Assembly: GCA_900660155.1 (NCBI GenBank)
Contig: CABFPE010000125.1
Span: 542,616-606,615, forward strand
Length of the DNA stretch: 64,000 nt
Reading direction: 5' to 3'
Source: Hofstenia miamia
Taxonomy: Eukaryota; Xenacoelomorpha; Acoela; Hofsteniidae
Shown here: positions 25,989-39,324 of the stretch, piece by piece
Position numbering within the stretch: position 1 is the first letter of the stretch
How the letters are laid out: each line of letters starts with the position of its first letter
Program-made: the position numbers and the translations under genes
Notes under the pieces: generated by a model
Databases searched by the model: none
What the model saw: only the letters and a program-made list of their open reading frames with translations
Told to the model about the DNA's origin: nothing

Positions 25989-28339
25989 TGCAATATTGTA
26001 TAATAACAATAAACTAAATTTAATCTCTAAAGCATAATTGGTTTGAAAAAAATGCCAGTTGTATTTTGTATAAAACATAACTATAAGCACCTGTTTTTGA
26101 CAGTTTTTTAGTTTTTTCACAATTTGATGCGATATAAAAGCATTAATCAACGCGAGACTCTCCTTAAGTATTCAATTCAATTGTGATGAAATATACTTTG
26201 TACAATTGCTTTTTTGTTGTGTTTCAGGGTAAAGTTGGGAGTTAAGAAAATGTTCTTCGTTTTTCAACCCTGCTCTAAATTGCGGCAAATTATATGGCAA
26301 CCACTGGGGAATTGCTGTAGCAGAATGGTTTTGTATTCAATTAAAAATATTTGTTTATATACATGTTTATATTACATGCATGTGTATTTATATTTATTTA
26401 ATGAACATTTAAATTTATTTTGCTGTCCTATGGTGACTATGTAGACAAAATCTAATCGTGTCATCCGAAAAGAAAACTTATTTAAGAAGGTTTCCTCCTA
26501 CACTTGAAAGTTTTTTATGCATGCATATGTAAATGAGAGATTTCCTTTTATATTGAAAATCTGTATAGTTGTTGAACAAAATAGTTTATGAGAAGTACTA
26601 GATACTCATAAACATGATCTTCAATTTCATATATTAGCATCAATTTTTTATGTTTGGGGTTTGACATGCTGAATATTTGGGAAAAACTTGTGTATGGCAA
26701 GTATAAATCAGATTTCAAATGCTACTTTGTGGAGTCTATTTTGAAGCGTTGTTTGAATAGTATAACGCTTCATTGACGTTTTCCTTATTATATTAACTTT
26801 TAAAGCAAAAGGCTGCACAATAATATTTCTGTACAGTTAATTGATGCTTGCTTAAACCTGACCTTCACGTGAAATGATGTATTTTTTACTAAATTTACTT
26901 TGCTAGGGCATTCGCATTAATTTAAGAACTGAAACTATATTTTAAATTTTCCCAAATTCAACATTTAAACTAATGAGGCTTTTGAATGGGCTGATGATTG
27001 GAAAAATTTCATGCCCACGTTTGTCCTTCGTCAAACATTCGGTCCTTGTCATATTTTCAATCAATGAAAATTTTATTGATATTAGTTTTGAATTTTTTAG
27101 TTTAATATGTGGTTACGTACGTACCGTAGAAAACCTTAAATTCATATCAGTAGGCATGAGTTTCATCAGAGGCCCTCCAGTCGTATGCTTCGACTAGACT
27201 AACAGTTATGAAAAATACTTCGAGCTAAATAATCTGCATAATGTAAAAAGAATTTTCTTCTTGGATTTTATCATGCATATAGGTTTTTAAAAATATTATG
27301 TAGATGTGAAAGAGCAGCATGGTTATTTTATTAAAAACGTCGAAATTAAAAATGCTAATGAACCGCTAATACTAGGAAATATATATGTAGCCTCCAAATG
27401 GCAAGGAAAAAGTTTCTAATTTTCATTACAAAATCATTGATTTTCGCTGATCATATTCGATGCTATCATATTCGTTGTTGAAACTGTTTGAGAAAAGATC
27501 ATCAAGATCCTTTAGATGGCGTTTGATTTTTTAGTTAGTTTTGTGGAAGCTGTGCATGTACAGCCATTCAGAAATGCTATTGAAATGGCCAATGGATGTA
27601 TTCAGTATTGAATAAAATCTGAAGCTTCTCATCCACTGCAACTTTTCAAAATGTGTTGTAGTATTTGAATGCGAATTGATTTTCCATGATTCAAGCAATG
27701 CAGGTAATATGTGTTCCTAAGTCGTTTCAGGTCTTCACTTTTTTCATAATATCAATGCATTTTCAGGTTTCTAGGAAGCGCATTACTTACAACATATATA
27801 TTTCCTAAAGATTAGCTATAAATGTGCAAGGAATAATGTTATGTTTGGTGGTATATTGAAAAACGTAACTATTCAAATATTCAGATTGATAAGTGGAAAA
27901 AGGCGGTTTTTACCATTTGGTTTGGAACCCCTTGGCTATCGCAGCCTCGAAATTACCCGATCACTGGGATTAGATGTTATATTACTGTGTTTGTGAAACC
28001 CCAATAACCGATGTTTTAGCAGGAACTTTGAGATTCTTAAGATATGAATTTCAATGATTTGACGCGCTTTGTATCTAGCTGCAGTATAATCCAGCTTATA
28101 AACGTATAGTTTGCTGGTAATTTAAAAATGGAAAGACCTATCGTTGAGTTTCGAAACCAAAATGACAGTTGTTATTTGTAACCCATTCTGAAGTGAGTGT
28201 AGAGCTAATTCCATTAGTTTTAGGCAATTTCAAAACTGATTAAGTGACATGAGATAACAAATTATTAGACGAAATTTTTCTTTTGTTCCAATTCTCCAAT
28301 AAAAACATTTGAGGAATTAAAGAGCTGTTATTAATTTAA

Positions 28340-28830
28340 TACGCCCGCCAGCTATAGCACTATATTAAAAACAACTGTGAACAAAGCTTGAGCAATTAAC
28401 TTAGGTTGTCTTCAACATTAATGAAATTGATCCCGCTATCGCCACACCCTCTTATTGTTCCCATAATTCAATTGGTTTTGCTAGAGCGTAGCACGCAAAA
28501 GTGCGCAACAAAATTTAATTTCCGTCCAAGTGGAAAAACTGCAATTTGCTAATAGTGAGTTTTGGCGGGCGTCCCACCCATCTATTGTTATGAACGCAGC
28601 AGGGGGCGGCGTGTCCCTGTAGTCATTCTGTTGAGGTGCATGGATCGTGGAGTTTCATGGAGCGCGACCACGTAGCTTATCAATAATTAACGACTGTGTG
28701 GAGAAGATTGGTGGTGAAGTCTATCAACACGCATTTTGACAGTCGGCTCCCCGGGGATGTCGGACGCTGTAGTGAGGGTTGCGGATTAGTGAGATAGAAC
28801 AACGGTTTATCAGCAGCCAACACTAATCAC
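28340..28830. promoter_or_regulatory. Strongest G+C-rich island in the 26.6-kb intron (candidate enhancer)
   Basis: About 490 bp contrast sharply with the flanking A+T-rich intron, especially 28555-28800. There is no long open frame and no resemblance to the repeats in this window. Motif-like words include CTATTGTTATG (28582, SOX type), CTTATTGTTCCC (28451, SOX type), ATCAATAATTAAC (28679, Onecut plus homeodomain type), TTTGACAG (28735, TALE type) and CCAAGTGG (NK type). In animals that keep the Islet-Scaper linkage, Islet enhancers lie in SCAPER introns. This block is my best candidate, by composition and motif density only. Confidence 0.35.
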
Positions 28831-29165
28831 GCTCTCAATTCATTATTCTAAGTCTTTGTCTTAATCTCTACAATGCTTGTTTTACAAATATTTTTGCAGC
28901 AGCAAAATTATCTTTTACATGTAGAATGTTTTTACGTCTTTCTAGATCATTTATTAACCCCCATACAAGCATTATCCACTGAAAATTTATGGGTTCTTAT
29001 CGTGTTTTTCAGTCTATATCTAATAATATTAAGAGGCATGAAATACTTTTACTCTTGTTTAAGGATTTTTACATCATCATAAAGAGATTAATATTTATGT
29101 GATAGGGAGCAAGAAGAATCAGTAGATATACAAACTGAAATCCAATCAGTAAAATGTAGGTATGG

Positions 29166-29381
29166 TTACATCACATATACTTCCTCCAAAGTAAGTCTTT
29201 TGGAATAACGTACAAAACTCAATTGCTTGCATACTGTTTGGTAAACTGGCTTCTTAGGTTGATTCTCCCCATTCCTGTTGCTTTGATTGAATGAATGTTG
29301 AGCTATCGAGTGTTGTAAATGATCAATAAAAATCTTTCCATGATCCCTTAGCAAACGTATGGGGGAGGGCGAATACACCAT
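29166..29381 (-). other. Unassigned open reading frame
   Basis: The 71-codon frame begins with an ATG preceded by AACAGAGATAG and reads MVYSPSPIRLLRDHGKIFI, later QPKKPVYQTVCKQLSFVRYS. It is basic and polar, unlike typical A+T-driven chance frames, but no family is recognised and no flanking exon was found. It may be a small nested gene, a decayed retrocopy or chance. Confidence 0.2.
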
Positions 29382-30034
29382 CTATCTCTGTTAAAATCTC
29401 CATTAAATTCCAAAAATTGACTTCTGCAATAAGTATTGTAATAATTTTTTTGATTAAAATTCGAATATAGTGTTGAATTTAGTCGCTCTAAGAGTTTTGT
29501 GCTATTTACTATTTTCTAATTTTTACCTCGCCATATTCTTTTATTGAAATATTTTTTATCAAGTATTGAAAATATAAAGTAGCAGTTTTATTAACATGTT
29601 TGCTATTTTCACAAAACCAAAAGAATTTGGATATCTTAGAAAGTGGGCCGGTTCTTTTTTTCAATGAAAATTGTGGTCATGGTTTATCAATTAATTGCGA
29701 GACCTAAGGCATTTTTCATTATTTTTATTCTATGGTTTAGATTAATTTAATTCAAGTAGAAATGATCTTAAACTGAGTTTGTAGTATTATCTATGGCATG
29801 GAGATGTCCGCTTTGTTAAAAGGTTTTTTAGTAAAAAGGAAAATTGGAACGAATCTTACTTTTCATTGAAGCGCATTTAGAGTAGTGTTGCCTATGGACT
29901 GAATTTTGTCAATTTTGAGTTTTGCATTTGCTCTCATAATAGAGCATTGAAAAAATTCTATTAATAGGTTGCGATTAAAACTCGAATTATTTAATCCTCG
30001 ACTGTCTATTGTATCAATAAGGATAGAGTAGGTT

Positions 30035-30540
30035 TTTACACATTTTCAAACACTTTCCTCGAAGCCTATTAAGAAATGTGGACAAATACGCTCGTCTCTT
30101 ATGGTGAACATTTGCGATGAAATTTCTTTGCCGGAAATACATGATTTTCCAATTTTTTGTATTTACATCCAAATTCCTGCCATGTTTAATAACTTCAAAT
30201 ATTTTGATTTCTGTATGTAAATTGTTTAAGCCTCGTCAAATATTGTGGTGCCTATGTTCTTCTTAAAAGAAGGAAAAAAATATCTATAGTTAGTTAAATA
30301 CTTTAAATAGGTTTTGAACATCTTTATTATTTTTAATTTTTTTTGAAGAATTTTTTCAATTTAAAAAAATCCTATGAAGTTTAGGTTAAATCGTAACTTG
30401 TATTTTCAAGGGCATAATATTCAGAAAAGCACGTCTGGATATATTCGCGACTGGGCATGATTTAAAGGCGTAAATGAAAGAGGGGAAGATCCTACATTCA
30501 GTGATGCTTTCAGATTTTTAATATTATCAGCGTTCACAAT
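30035..30540 (-). repeat. Dispersed repeat R1, copy c
   Basis: The left part has the reverse-complemented R1 core (ACACATTTTCAAACACTTTC then CTCGAAGCCTATTAAGAAA). The right part shares GATGCTTTCAGATTT with GGTGCTTTCAGATTG at about 13260 and ATACTCTCAGATTTTT at about 44965. Borders are approximate. Confidence 0.5.
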
Positions 30541-33500
30541 TTTTTAAGGAAATCATCACGGAATGAAAAAATATTTAATTAAAGTTAGAATACTGATTAA
30601 TCGCAAACTTATATGGGTTTTGATATTTTTGTTTTGATAGCTATTTTTATGTATGCTTCAGTAAATTCCAGTTAATGTATCCCTGATGTAGCTATTTAGT
30701 AGCGTTTAATTTTGATTGTATCAAAAACACCTAAATATATTTTGGTGTCCTTGATTGTACATACAATGTTAGTAAAAGAAATTTTTTAAGGCAATGCTAC
30801 TCTGGCGATTTTTGTTCAAGCTTTTGTCAGGATTTTTCTGAGCTATACCTCGGATTTTTTTTGAACAAAAATCTGGCAAAAACTTTGAACAAAAATCGTT
30901 AGTGTATTTAGTGTATCATTCCCCTTTAGATACCATAATTGTAAGTATTATAGTTGATCCTATTATTGACATCTTGTTGAGGGAGCAACTTTGGTTATTT
31001 CTACAATACCAGTCATACTACTTTCATCCGATACATAAAAGTTTGTATTATCATTCAATGATTTTATAGTTTTACATTTGAATTAACAAATAGTCAAAAT
31101 TGAGGGAGTAGAACATTTTTGATTTGAGTATGGATTTACAAGCAATAACCCAAACTATATTCCTTATCAATTTTGAATGTGTAACTGTTCGTTTTGTCAG
31201 ATTGGCCTTAATTTTTGTTTTTCTCATATACTTGTGCAAAATTCCTTATATATGTTTCGTGTTATCTGCATATGAAAATTCAAATGTTTTTGTGTAATGA
31301 TTTTCCAATGACCAATTAATGGCGATTACCCGGGATCGATTAGTGAGAACGACATAATTAATCTAGACGATTAATGAAAATTAAAACAATGTGATAAAAT
31401 TGAATTGTCAAAAAAACGCGAAACATGATTGGAACTGAAATTACAATCCTTTGACAAATTTACAAATATTTAGAATGTGTACCAGAAATATGGTGTGGTA
31501 ATTCAAATTCTCACTTTTTTCAACGATTTTATTATACATAAAAGAGCTATTATCATTCAGAGTTTGCGTGATTGGACTATGTCGCAAGAGGTGATAAACA
31601 TGCATTTTGGTTGCGTTTGTTAAAAATTGATACTGAATTGAATCCTTTAAAAACACATTTTTAATGGATTTAAAATGTTCCAAAAAATATTTCATAACAA
31701 ACTTTGTACCTATAAAAAATTATTCACACTTGCAGTTAAAATACAAACGGTGTGGGCATTTCCGTGCATGCAAAATATTTTTACGTTTTTTCATTGTCAA
31801 ATTTATGCTTTTCTGAGGTTACATTTTTAAATGGCAATAAACATTGCTTAACTGTGATTTGCTCGCTTATGAGGGTTTATGAGACTGTATCCATATTATT
31901 ACAAGTTTTTATTTACGGCAGTGAATCAATTGTAAAACTCTAAATGCGCATTCTAACTTTGCACCCTGATTCCAAATTCGGCAATTGTAAACTTAATTTC
32001 TGCATTTTAAGCAAGGAATTAACATTCAATTTCATTTCATGGGACAAAGCGTGTAAAAGTGCTATCAAGTGTTTAGAAGTTTTTTACTATCAAATCAAAG
32101 ATTCTTTAAATTTCTTTATACTTTACTTATTTTTCAAAATACAAAAATCTTAAACAAATTAGCGTTGCTTTACTTGAAGTGTGTTGAATTGTTTCTCAGA
32201 CGTTCCTCGCTTAATAGTTACTGACTGCTTTAATTGCTTTTAGCTAAATTATGTGTTCTGCACAGCAAATATGAATAAGTTTCTAATTTTAATACATAAT
32301 AACATACCTTCTTTCAATTCTCCCCCCAAAATCCAGTCACACTTATCATTTTGACGTAAACCAATTTCTTTATTAGTTTGATTAATTTCTCTTTGCCTTG
32401 AATTGTGTTTACATTAATTTACAAAAATTAGTTTTAAAATTATTTTTGGTTTAATGCTTACATTTTAGTAAAACTTTTAAGAAATTATTTTTACAATTAA
32501 ATTGATTTTCAGTGTGCCGTTTCTAGTGACGCATTTATTCAATTTTTAACAATGAAATACAGTTTAATAACCTATTTACCCGTTTATTGCAAAAAATCTC
32601 GTTCAGCTGGCGACTGACTGATGAAATGAAATCGCAAACAGGCGTGAAATGAAAACAAACATTTGATTTATAAATTACTTGTAAAGTTAAGCTGATGTTT
32701 TTACAAAATCGATTTTTTTGCGTTTTATGCCATTTTTTATATTATTTTTGCGAAGGAAATTTCAACTCTACTACAATTATGCAAAGACCCTGCGCAAAAT
32801 TTAAAATCGGATGCTGGCTTTTGCATTATCTATATGGAGGCTAGCCCTCAGTTTTTTCCCTCACTAAGCACCCAACCTTTGTTAGCAGAATTGTTGTGTT
32901 TCAGTTTTTCCCATTTTTTATTGCTTAAAAGCAATTTTTTACCCTATATCTTTGGCTCATTTACACAGAGATTATTGATGTCAGGACCGTCCAAGTGGTC
33001 CTCATAATTTTCCATAACTAACAAATGCAGTCTAATTCTATTAGTGTTCATAATGATATTAGTTTCAATTAAATAAAGATCCTTCTGTTATTTTTAGCTT
33101 TTATTAATTTCTAATCAATTGACTGATCAAAAAATTAAACCACAGGTAGTAAAATGTAAATAAAAAGTTTGGCATTAGATCCCTTACAGTGTTTCATGCC
33201 AAACCGATATTTCAATTTTGGCTGTGTTGGTTTTTTTACTTACATTGTGGTTTGTGTGTGTGTAATATGTCTAAAAAAATTTTTAATTTAAATAAACTTT
33301 AAATTCTAGTGTGTTACAAATATAGTAAATTCGCGATATATATATGCGATGATCAAATTTTGTTAATTTCAGATTTAAAATTCTAAAAATTCTTCATTTT
33401 TTCGCGAAGCTAACATCTATGACAATTAAATTAATTCTTTCAATTAGCAATTATTCTCCACACTGTCGTTTATTTCCGATGTGTTGTGTTGAAACGTTAC

Positions 33501-36290
33501 TTCACATTTTCCAAATTTTGTATTACGTGAAAGTGAAACCATATTTGTTCGCTCATTTGAAAAATGTAGAGATTAAAAGTTTTGTGAAACTATTTTTTCA
33601 CATTTTTCTACAACTTTTAGATTTTTTAGTTTGAATTTACTAAAAAGCATTTTCGTTTTCCAGTACGGCTCTAGTTTATTTATTTCTATATGGTTGTTGT
33701 CTATTCAAAAATGTATGTAATTATGATTTATAATTGTTTTTATTAGATCAGACATTGAAAATAATTTAAATCTTTTTTGGCAGTCGTTTTCTATTTTATA
33801 TTTCGTTTATTTTTATGGATTTCGTATTTCAAAGTTTTAACACTAATAAAGTACTTAGTCTTTGATTAAATTTATAATTCTCCTTTCATAAGTTATTGCA
33901 AAACATTTGTGCATAAAATTACAAATTGTAATTAAATTTTTATTCAAATTGGAAAAATAAAATTTTTCTTTTAAAAGTATTGCTCTCAAATTTAATTCTT
34001 TTTTGAAAAGCACTCTTGTTTATTTTGAAATTTGCGATTAAAAAATAGTATATGGTCTCTTTCGTCCTCTTGGACTTTTGAAAAGAGTAATTTGATCCCT
34101 TATTTTTAGAAAAAGTTGATAAATCTGTCAATTTTGAGCTAAAACCGCTTTCAGTGTTTTGAATTTCGCTGAAGGTTTGAAAGAAATTCTATCCCTCATC
34201 TTTGTATTCCAACAATAACCCGGATGCAATAGCAGTGGTGAAAATATTTAAGATCCTTGGAAATGCTGTAACCCGCTTGCTCGACATTTGAGGAAAACGG
34301 CAAATGGATAGCGCTATCCGACTTGTTGTAGGCTTCCGCATCGGCATGGCTTTGACTGTCAATTAGGACATATATCAAAGCTCACTACCGTCTTTTTAGC
34401 AACCATAGAAGTGCGCTCGTAATTAATTTTAAAATATTTTTCTAAATCGATTTAGTTTGGTCATATTTTTTGAAAAAAAATTATTCTAATTTATTGTAGT
34501 AAGAGACAATATATTCTAACCCGAAGTAATGCATTTTCAAGCATAAATTTAAAGTTATGCTAGATTCAAAAGTTCCCTTGACAAGGAACTTACTTTACTA
34601 TTTCCGATAAAAATTGTTTCATCTTAGGAAGATTGATTTCTCAATTTTACACAAAATTTGTTGTGAACTATATTACAAAATATGTTCGTTTACTAAGTGA
34701 AAATTTTCAAATTCACATTCAAAAAAGAGTTTTGTAGAGAATTTTTTCTATTGGTGGTTTACAAAGTTTAAGTGACTTTTCTGACTTAGAACACTATCGC
34801 AATAATGTCAATAAACTTAAATTTTAACATTTATGGACAATACACTGCCTTTTAAGAGCTTCACATTTAAAAAATCGTGGATGGAATAAGATAAGTGGAG
34901 AGTAAAACTTTAGCAAAAACTATTATCAAAGATTTTCACTTTCCTTTGTTCTATTCATTTGTTCAAATTTTATTACGTATAATTTCCAATTTGTGTACTA
35001 ATATAATTTTAGACACCATTTTACTCAACTTTCGTCAAAACTCAGGGAACGTCTCTAAAATATAGTTTTCGATTAACTACAATAAATTCAAATTATTCAA
35101 TTAATCTTTCATCGTATACTGGAGATTATTCACCCATTTTTGATTGATTAAGATCAAATATTTTTGTTCAATTTTTGGATGAACGTTAAGATCAAAAGCA
35201 ATTTATGTACAGAGGCATTTAAAAACATAATTGCTAACTTATGGTAAGATTTTAGCAAATCCAATTGGCTGGGTCAATTCTCATTTCGAAGATGTAAATT
35301 TGAAACTCTAGATTGTATACATTAATTAGAAATTTTTCATGTCGGATGATATTTAAGGTTCATGAATCGGCCCAACTCGATTCAACTTGACTCGGTCTCT
35401 GTATTGGGCATGCGTGTGTGTATACATGAATTTAAGTTCAATATTTGGAATGAAGAGCCGTTTGTTTAATTAATTACTATAAATTTTAGTTTGGGAGTGC
35501 AGACATTTTATGAACAAAATTTTTGTATCAATCGTTATGGCTTAATTCAGAAATTTAAAAAAAATTAAAAAGCACATAATACTGATAGTTTTTAAAAAAA
35601 ATATTTTCCTATATTCTATTAAAAAGTTGATCATTAGTTTCATCCATTTCATTTTAATGCCTTGTTTTACATGCCAATAATGGAAACAAATTCTTTCAAA
35701 AACATTTAAAAATAATTTAAGTCTCAAAACCCTTATTTTCTATGAATTGTTTGCTCCTCAAACATTTTCGTGAGCGTCTTATAAATGCATTCAAGCATTT
35801 CTGCTGTAAGCTGGGTTTTTCAGGTTGCAGTTAGAAGAAGAGGATTGTCTAATACTTTTCATGGCCTATTTGAAATTTTTTAAAAAAGCCATGTAGTTGT
35901 CTAAATTGTTTTATAATTATTTCCTATTTGGCTGTACGGCTTATTATTTCTGGTATCAGTTTTCTGTGCTTACTCAAGGTGTACCGCTTAGTTAGGTTAT
36001 TTATTTTATATTAGTTTTTTACTAAATACTATTTTTTATCCTATTAAAGTACTTAGAATAATTCCATTTCTCCTCCCTATGATTAATTTTTTTTGAATGA
36101 ATATAACAAGTCAGCGTGTTCATGGGCATAACTAAAATTACGAGGAAGTCTGCTGTCCCATTTTTATGAACTTAAAGAAGATGTACAGCCCATCACTAAT
36201 TCAGCAATCATTAATCCGGAATCTTCAATAATCTGAGACAAGCTTCGGCAATAGTGATATCTAATATTTAATTTAATTTTAATAATAACA

Positions 36291-36659
36291 ATGTAGTGCA
36301 GAGATGGACACGGGCCGAATTTTTCAGGTCCAGTCCGGCTCGTCAGCTATTATTTCAAGCCCGTTTCGGCCCATGTTGGAATTGTTTTAGCCCGTCAAAA
36401 TTTATTGATCTATTTCAACACATTAATTTTTTACTGTAGCACTAAATCCAAATTGCATACAGTCTCTTTCTTTCTAACTGAGCAGAAGTTGCTTGACTGG
36501 CATATACCTACAATGCAACGTTACACAACGTTGGATAGGTGCTTCTAGTGAGATTTCAAAAATGTATATTTACAAGCTTGTTGCAATTCATTTTATTCGG
36601 CCCGTTTTCCGTTATTTCCTAAATATTTTGTCCAGCCCGTGTCCATCTCTGATGTAGTG
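36291..36659. mobile_element. hAT MITE B with perfect 8-bp target-site duplications
   Basis: The element occupies 36299-36651 (353 bp). Its ends are the exact 17-bp inverted repeat CAGAGATGGACACGGGC, and it is flanked by identical ATGTAGTG octamers at 36291-36298 and 36652-36659. An 8-bp duplication and a CAG start are the hAT signature. Subterminal GCCCG/CGGCCC words recur (AGCCCGTTTCGGCCCATG, TAGCCCGTC, TTCGGCCCGTTTTCC). There is no transposase frame, so it is non-autonomous. The intact ends and duplication suggest it is among the youngest insertions in the window. Confidence 0.93.
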
Positions 36660-37559
36660 TCATGGCGATGTGAATAAAATTATCGCATGGACTTATTGAT
36701 AAATTCTTTATGAATCATATTTTACTGTTTTATGGAATATTTTAATTTTAAGATGAGGTAGTTAGCCCCATCGGGTTTGGTGTCAAATCGACTGCTCTAT
36801 TTAAAATTTTTCACATTACTGACTACACCCCTGAGCGTGTTTATTGATCATGTATCAACTTTGCCTACACTTGGTTTGAACAAGCATCGCATTTGTAAGA
36901 CTGACTTAAACTGTTTAATCGATAAATATCTACTGATTTATCTGGCATTGTAATGCCGAAACTGTCATTGGTTTGGAATCAAACTAATGATTAACTGTTG
37001 CTCTTGCTTTTTTCGATTAAATCGCTTTTAAAAATAACAACACTAATAAAAATGGATTGCACATATTTTTAATGTTGTTCAAGAAAAAATACTCAAGTTT
37101 TTCATGATTAGGGTAAAAAATCGTCAGTTTGGTATGAAATCACAAAAATGTCAAAATTTACTTTTCACGAAAAATATGAAAATTAAAATGTTAGTCTCGT
37201 GGTAAAATGTGTATATATTTTGGTCAAAAACCACCTTATTCATTATATTTGAGAGTCATTATTTAAAGATAGATTCTATAAGTAGCAAAAATTGACTCCA
37301 AGCTACCATCCAAATATTGTTACTTGATTGCATTTCTGTAAAAAATAATTTTAATTCCATCTGCTTTACCAAAGTAGAAGTATTTCCGTAGACTGGGACT
37401 TTGATATCATAATTTTTTAAAATTATATAGATGATGTTAAAGTTCATTAATCGAAGGCAACTGTCGATGTTTTGTGAAGATGTGCTTATTTTGTATTATG
37501 CAGAGAATCGTCCATTTTTGCTGTACTGGCAACTCGTTAAAGTCTACTAAAATTATAAT

Positions 37560-37770
37560 TTAGTGTCGACTGGATAAACCCAAATCGCGGCTAATCTAGC
37601 ATAACGATCGATACGCAGCCGTTGTGGCGCCCCGCAGCGTTTTAATTGATTTTCCGTGGCAGCATATTGAATGGTAGGCAAGTGGACGCCATCACCTGGC
37701 TGTTCTTTGCGCAGCTGTGTCCCCAATGCTTTTCTGACTTTCTCATAAGCCCATTCATAGTATTGAATAA
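37560..37770. promoter_or_regulatory. G+C-rich island with E-boxes (candidate enhancer)
   Basis: The block contains GATCGAT (37606, Onecut type), TTTTAATTGATTTTCC (homeodomain type), CAAGTGG (37679, NK type), CACCTG (37693) and CAGCTG (37712), i.e. two E-boxes within 25 bp. It has no open frame or repeat kinship. The neural flavour of these motifs would suit an Islet enhancer, but this is inference. Confidence 0.3.
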
Positions 37771-38594
37771 GTTAGAAATCCCCACTTTACTATTTTCATA
37801 CTATAAGTATTAACATTGGATTAGCATTGATTTCTCTAATTCGTTTCAAGGCATAAAAAGCTTCTTAAAATACATTGAATACAGATTAAATACTAGTCAG
37901 CAAAAAATATGTTTTTAATTTTATAAAATGTTCCCTACTAATTACAAAAACAGTGATATATTGCTCTTTTCATTACGATATGATGAAATGAATCAACCTA
38001 CTATATTAGTCATATATTTCATCAATTGTAAAAGAATACAATGCCTGGTATAGTATTAAACGTTGGCCTTAACCTTAATTTATCCATCACTTTTTGGTGA
38101 ACCTTAGGTCAACTAATATTCGTTTATACAACTAAATCTGCTTCACTTAACTTTTAAAAATTTTTACTGGTGTTTTGTATGCCCTTCTATTTTTTGAAAT
38201 TGGGTTATTTTTGACAAATGACGAGTTATGGTTGTTTGATCAGTTTTTTATTGACACTAAACGCGTGTGTTTTATTCCCGAGATAAATTTCTTTATGTAT
38301 AAAATGTTGAATACCACAAAATGCATGTTTCTAAAATGGATTATTTATCTATTCTCATTTCATTCAATGAAAGAAGAATTCCAAATTTAGTAGCTACATA
38401 CCATTTGTTGTAGCTAACATGAAATAAATGAATTTATACGCGCTATGATCAACTTAATCTTTCCAACACACTTTCTAATCGCTTCCACATTGAATTTTAT
38501 TGTGCGGGTCAAATGTTACCCATTGGCTAAATAAGATTAAAAACAAACATTTTTGCACGAAGTTTTTTTAATTTGAAGCTTTGACAATATTGGT

Positions 38595-38940
38595 CGATTT
38601 AAATCACTCGATTTAAATTATGATTTAAATCAAAGCACATTATTAGTTCAATTATTGATTTAAATCAAACACACTAAAAAGATACTAATTGTTTTGAAGT
38701 AATTGTCCTGATATTAAAGGAATTGGCAAGCTCTGAATTTATTTTTTTGTATGTTTTTTATCTTCAGTTAATTGATTAAATTATTGTATTTCAAAAATAG
38801 TAGTATCAAAAGGATTTCTAATATTTACTATCTTGGAAGCTTGATTGTTTGGGTAAAATTGAAATTTAGATAAAAAAATCCGATTTAATTAAAAAAAACG
38901 ATTTAAAAAAATCAGATTTTTTGATTTTTTTAAATTTAAA
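38595..38940. mobile_element. Probable hAT-like MITE F (GATTTAAATC word)
   Basis: The left end has three copies of GATTTAAAT(C) within 45 bp and another about 30 bp further on. The right end has degenerate GATTTAATT, GATTTAAAA, CAGATTTTTTGATTTTT. Density falls in the middle, as in the other MITEs listed here. The terminal repeats and target duplication are not resolved, so the class assignment rests on architecture. Confidence 0.45.
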
Positions 38941-39239
38941 TAACATTTTTTGCCAACATTGAGCTTTGATCAAGTTAAAGCGACTTTTTAACAATTTTTT
39001 GGAATGCAATTCAAGTGTTGTTTTTTCCTAGGATTAAATCTAGCACATTAAACCCCCAGTTATCCAATTTTCGATTGTATAACACCAAACGTAGATTTGG
39101 AAACGATTAAGTTTGACAATGCAGTAATGAAGTTGTTAACATTTTTCTCGAAAATGCTGTAGTAACGCTGCTAGAGGTCGACGGTATACCTTACCGAAAC
39201 CGATACTACAGGTTTTTATCATTATCAAGCAGAAAGAAG

Positions 39240-39324
39240 CTTCATTGAAAGAGTTTAAGTGCCGAGACGAACTTCCTCAAACTTAACGAGGGGAGTTTAG
39301 ACATTTCGGCTTGTTGACAAGTCT
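39240..39324. mobile_element. Possible fragment of MITE D family (right end)
   Basis: GACATTTCGGCTTGTTGACAA followed by GTCT resembles the right end of MITE D (GAAATGTCGCCTCGTTGATAA, then GTCT at 42024-42049). The matching left end was not found, so this is likely a solo end of an old copy. Confidence 0.3.

Noticed and set aside
26229-26444. Possible exon after TTGTTGTGTTTCAG
   Set aside because: The acceptor is good, but the peptide shows no family resemblance, no donor in a sensible place was seen, and SCAPER does not need it.
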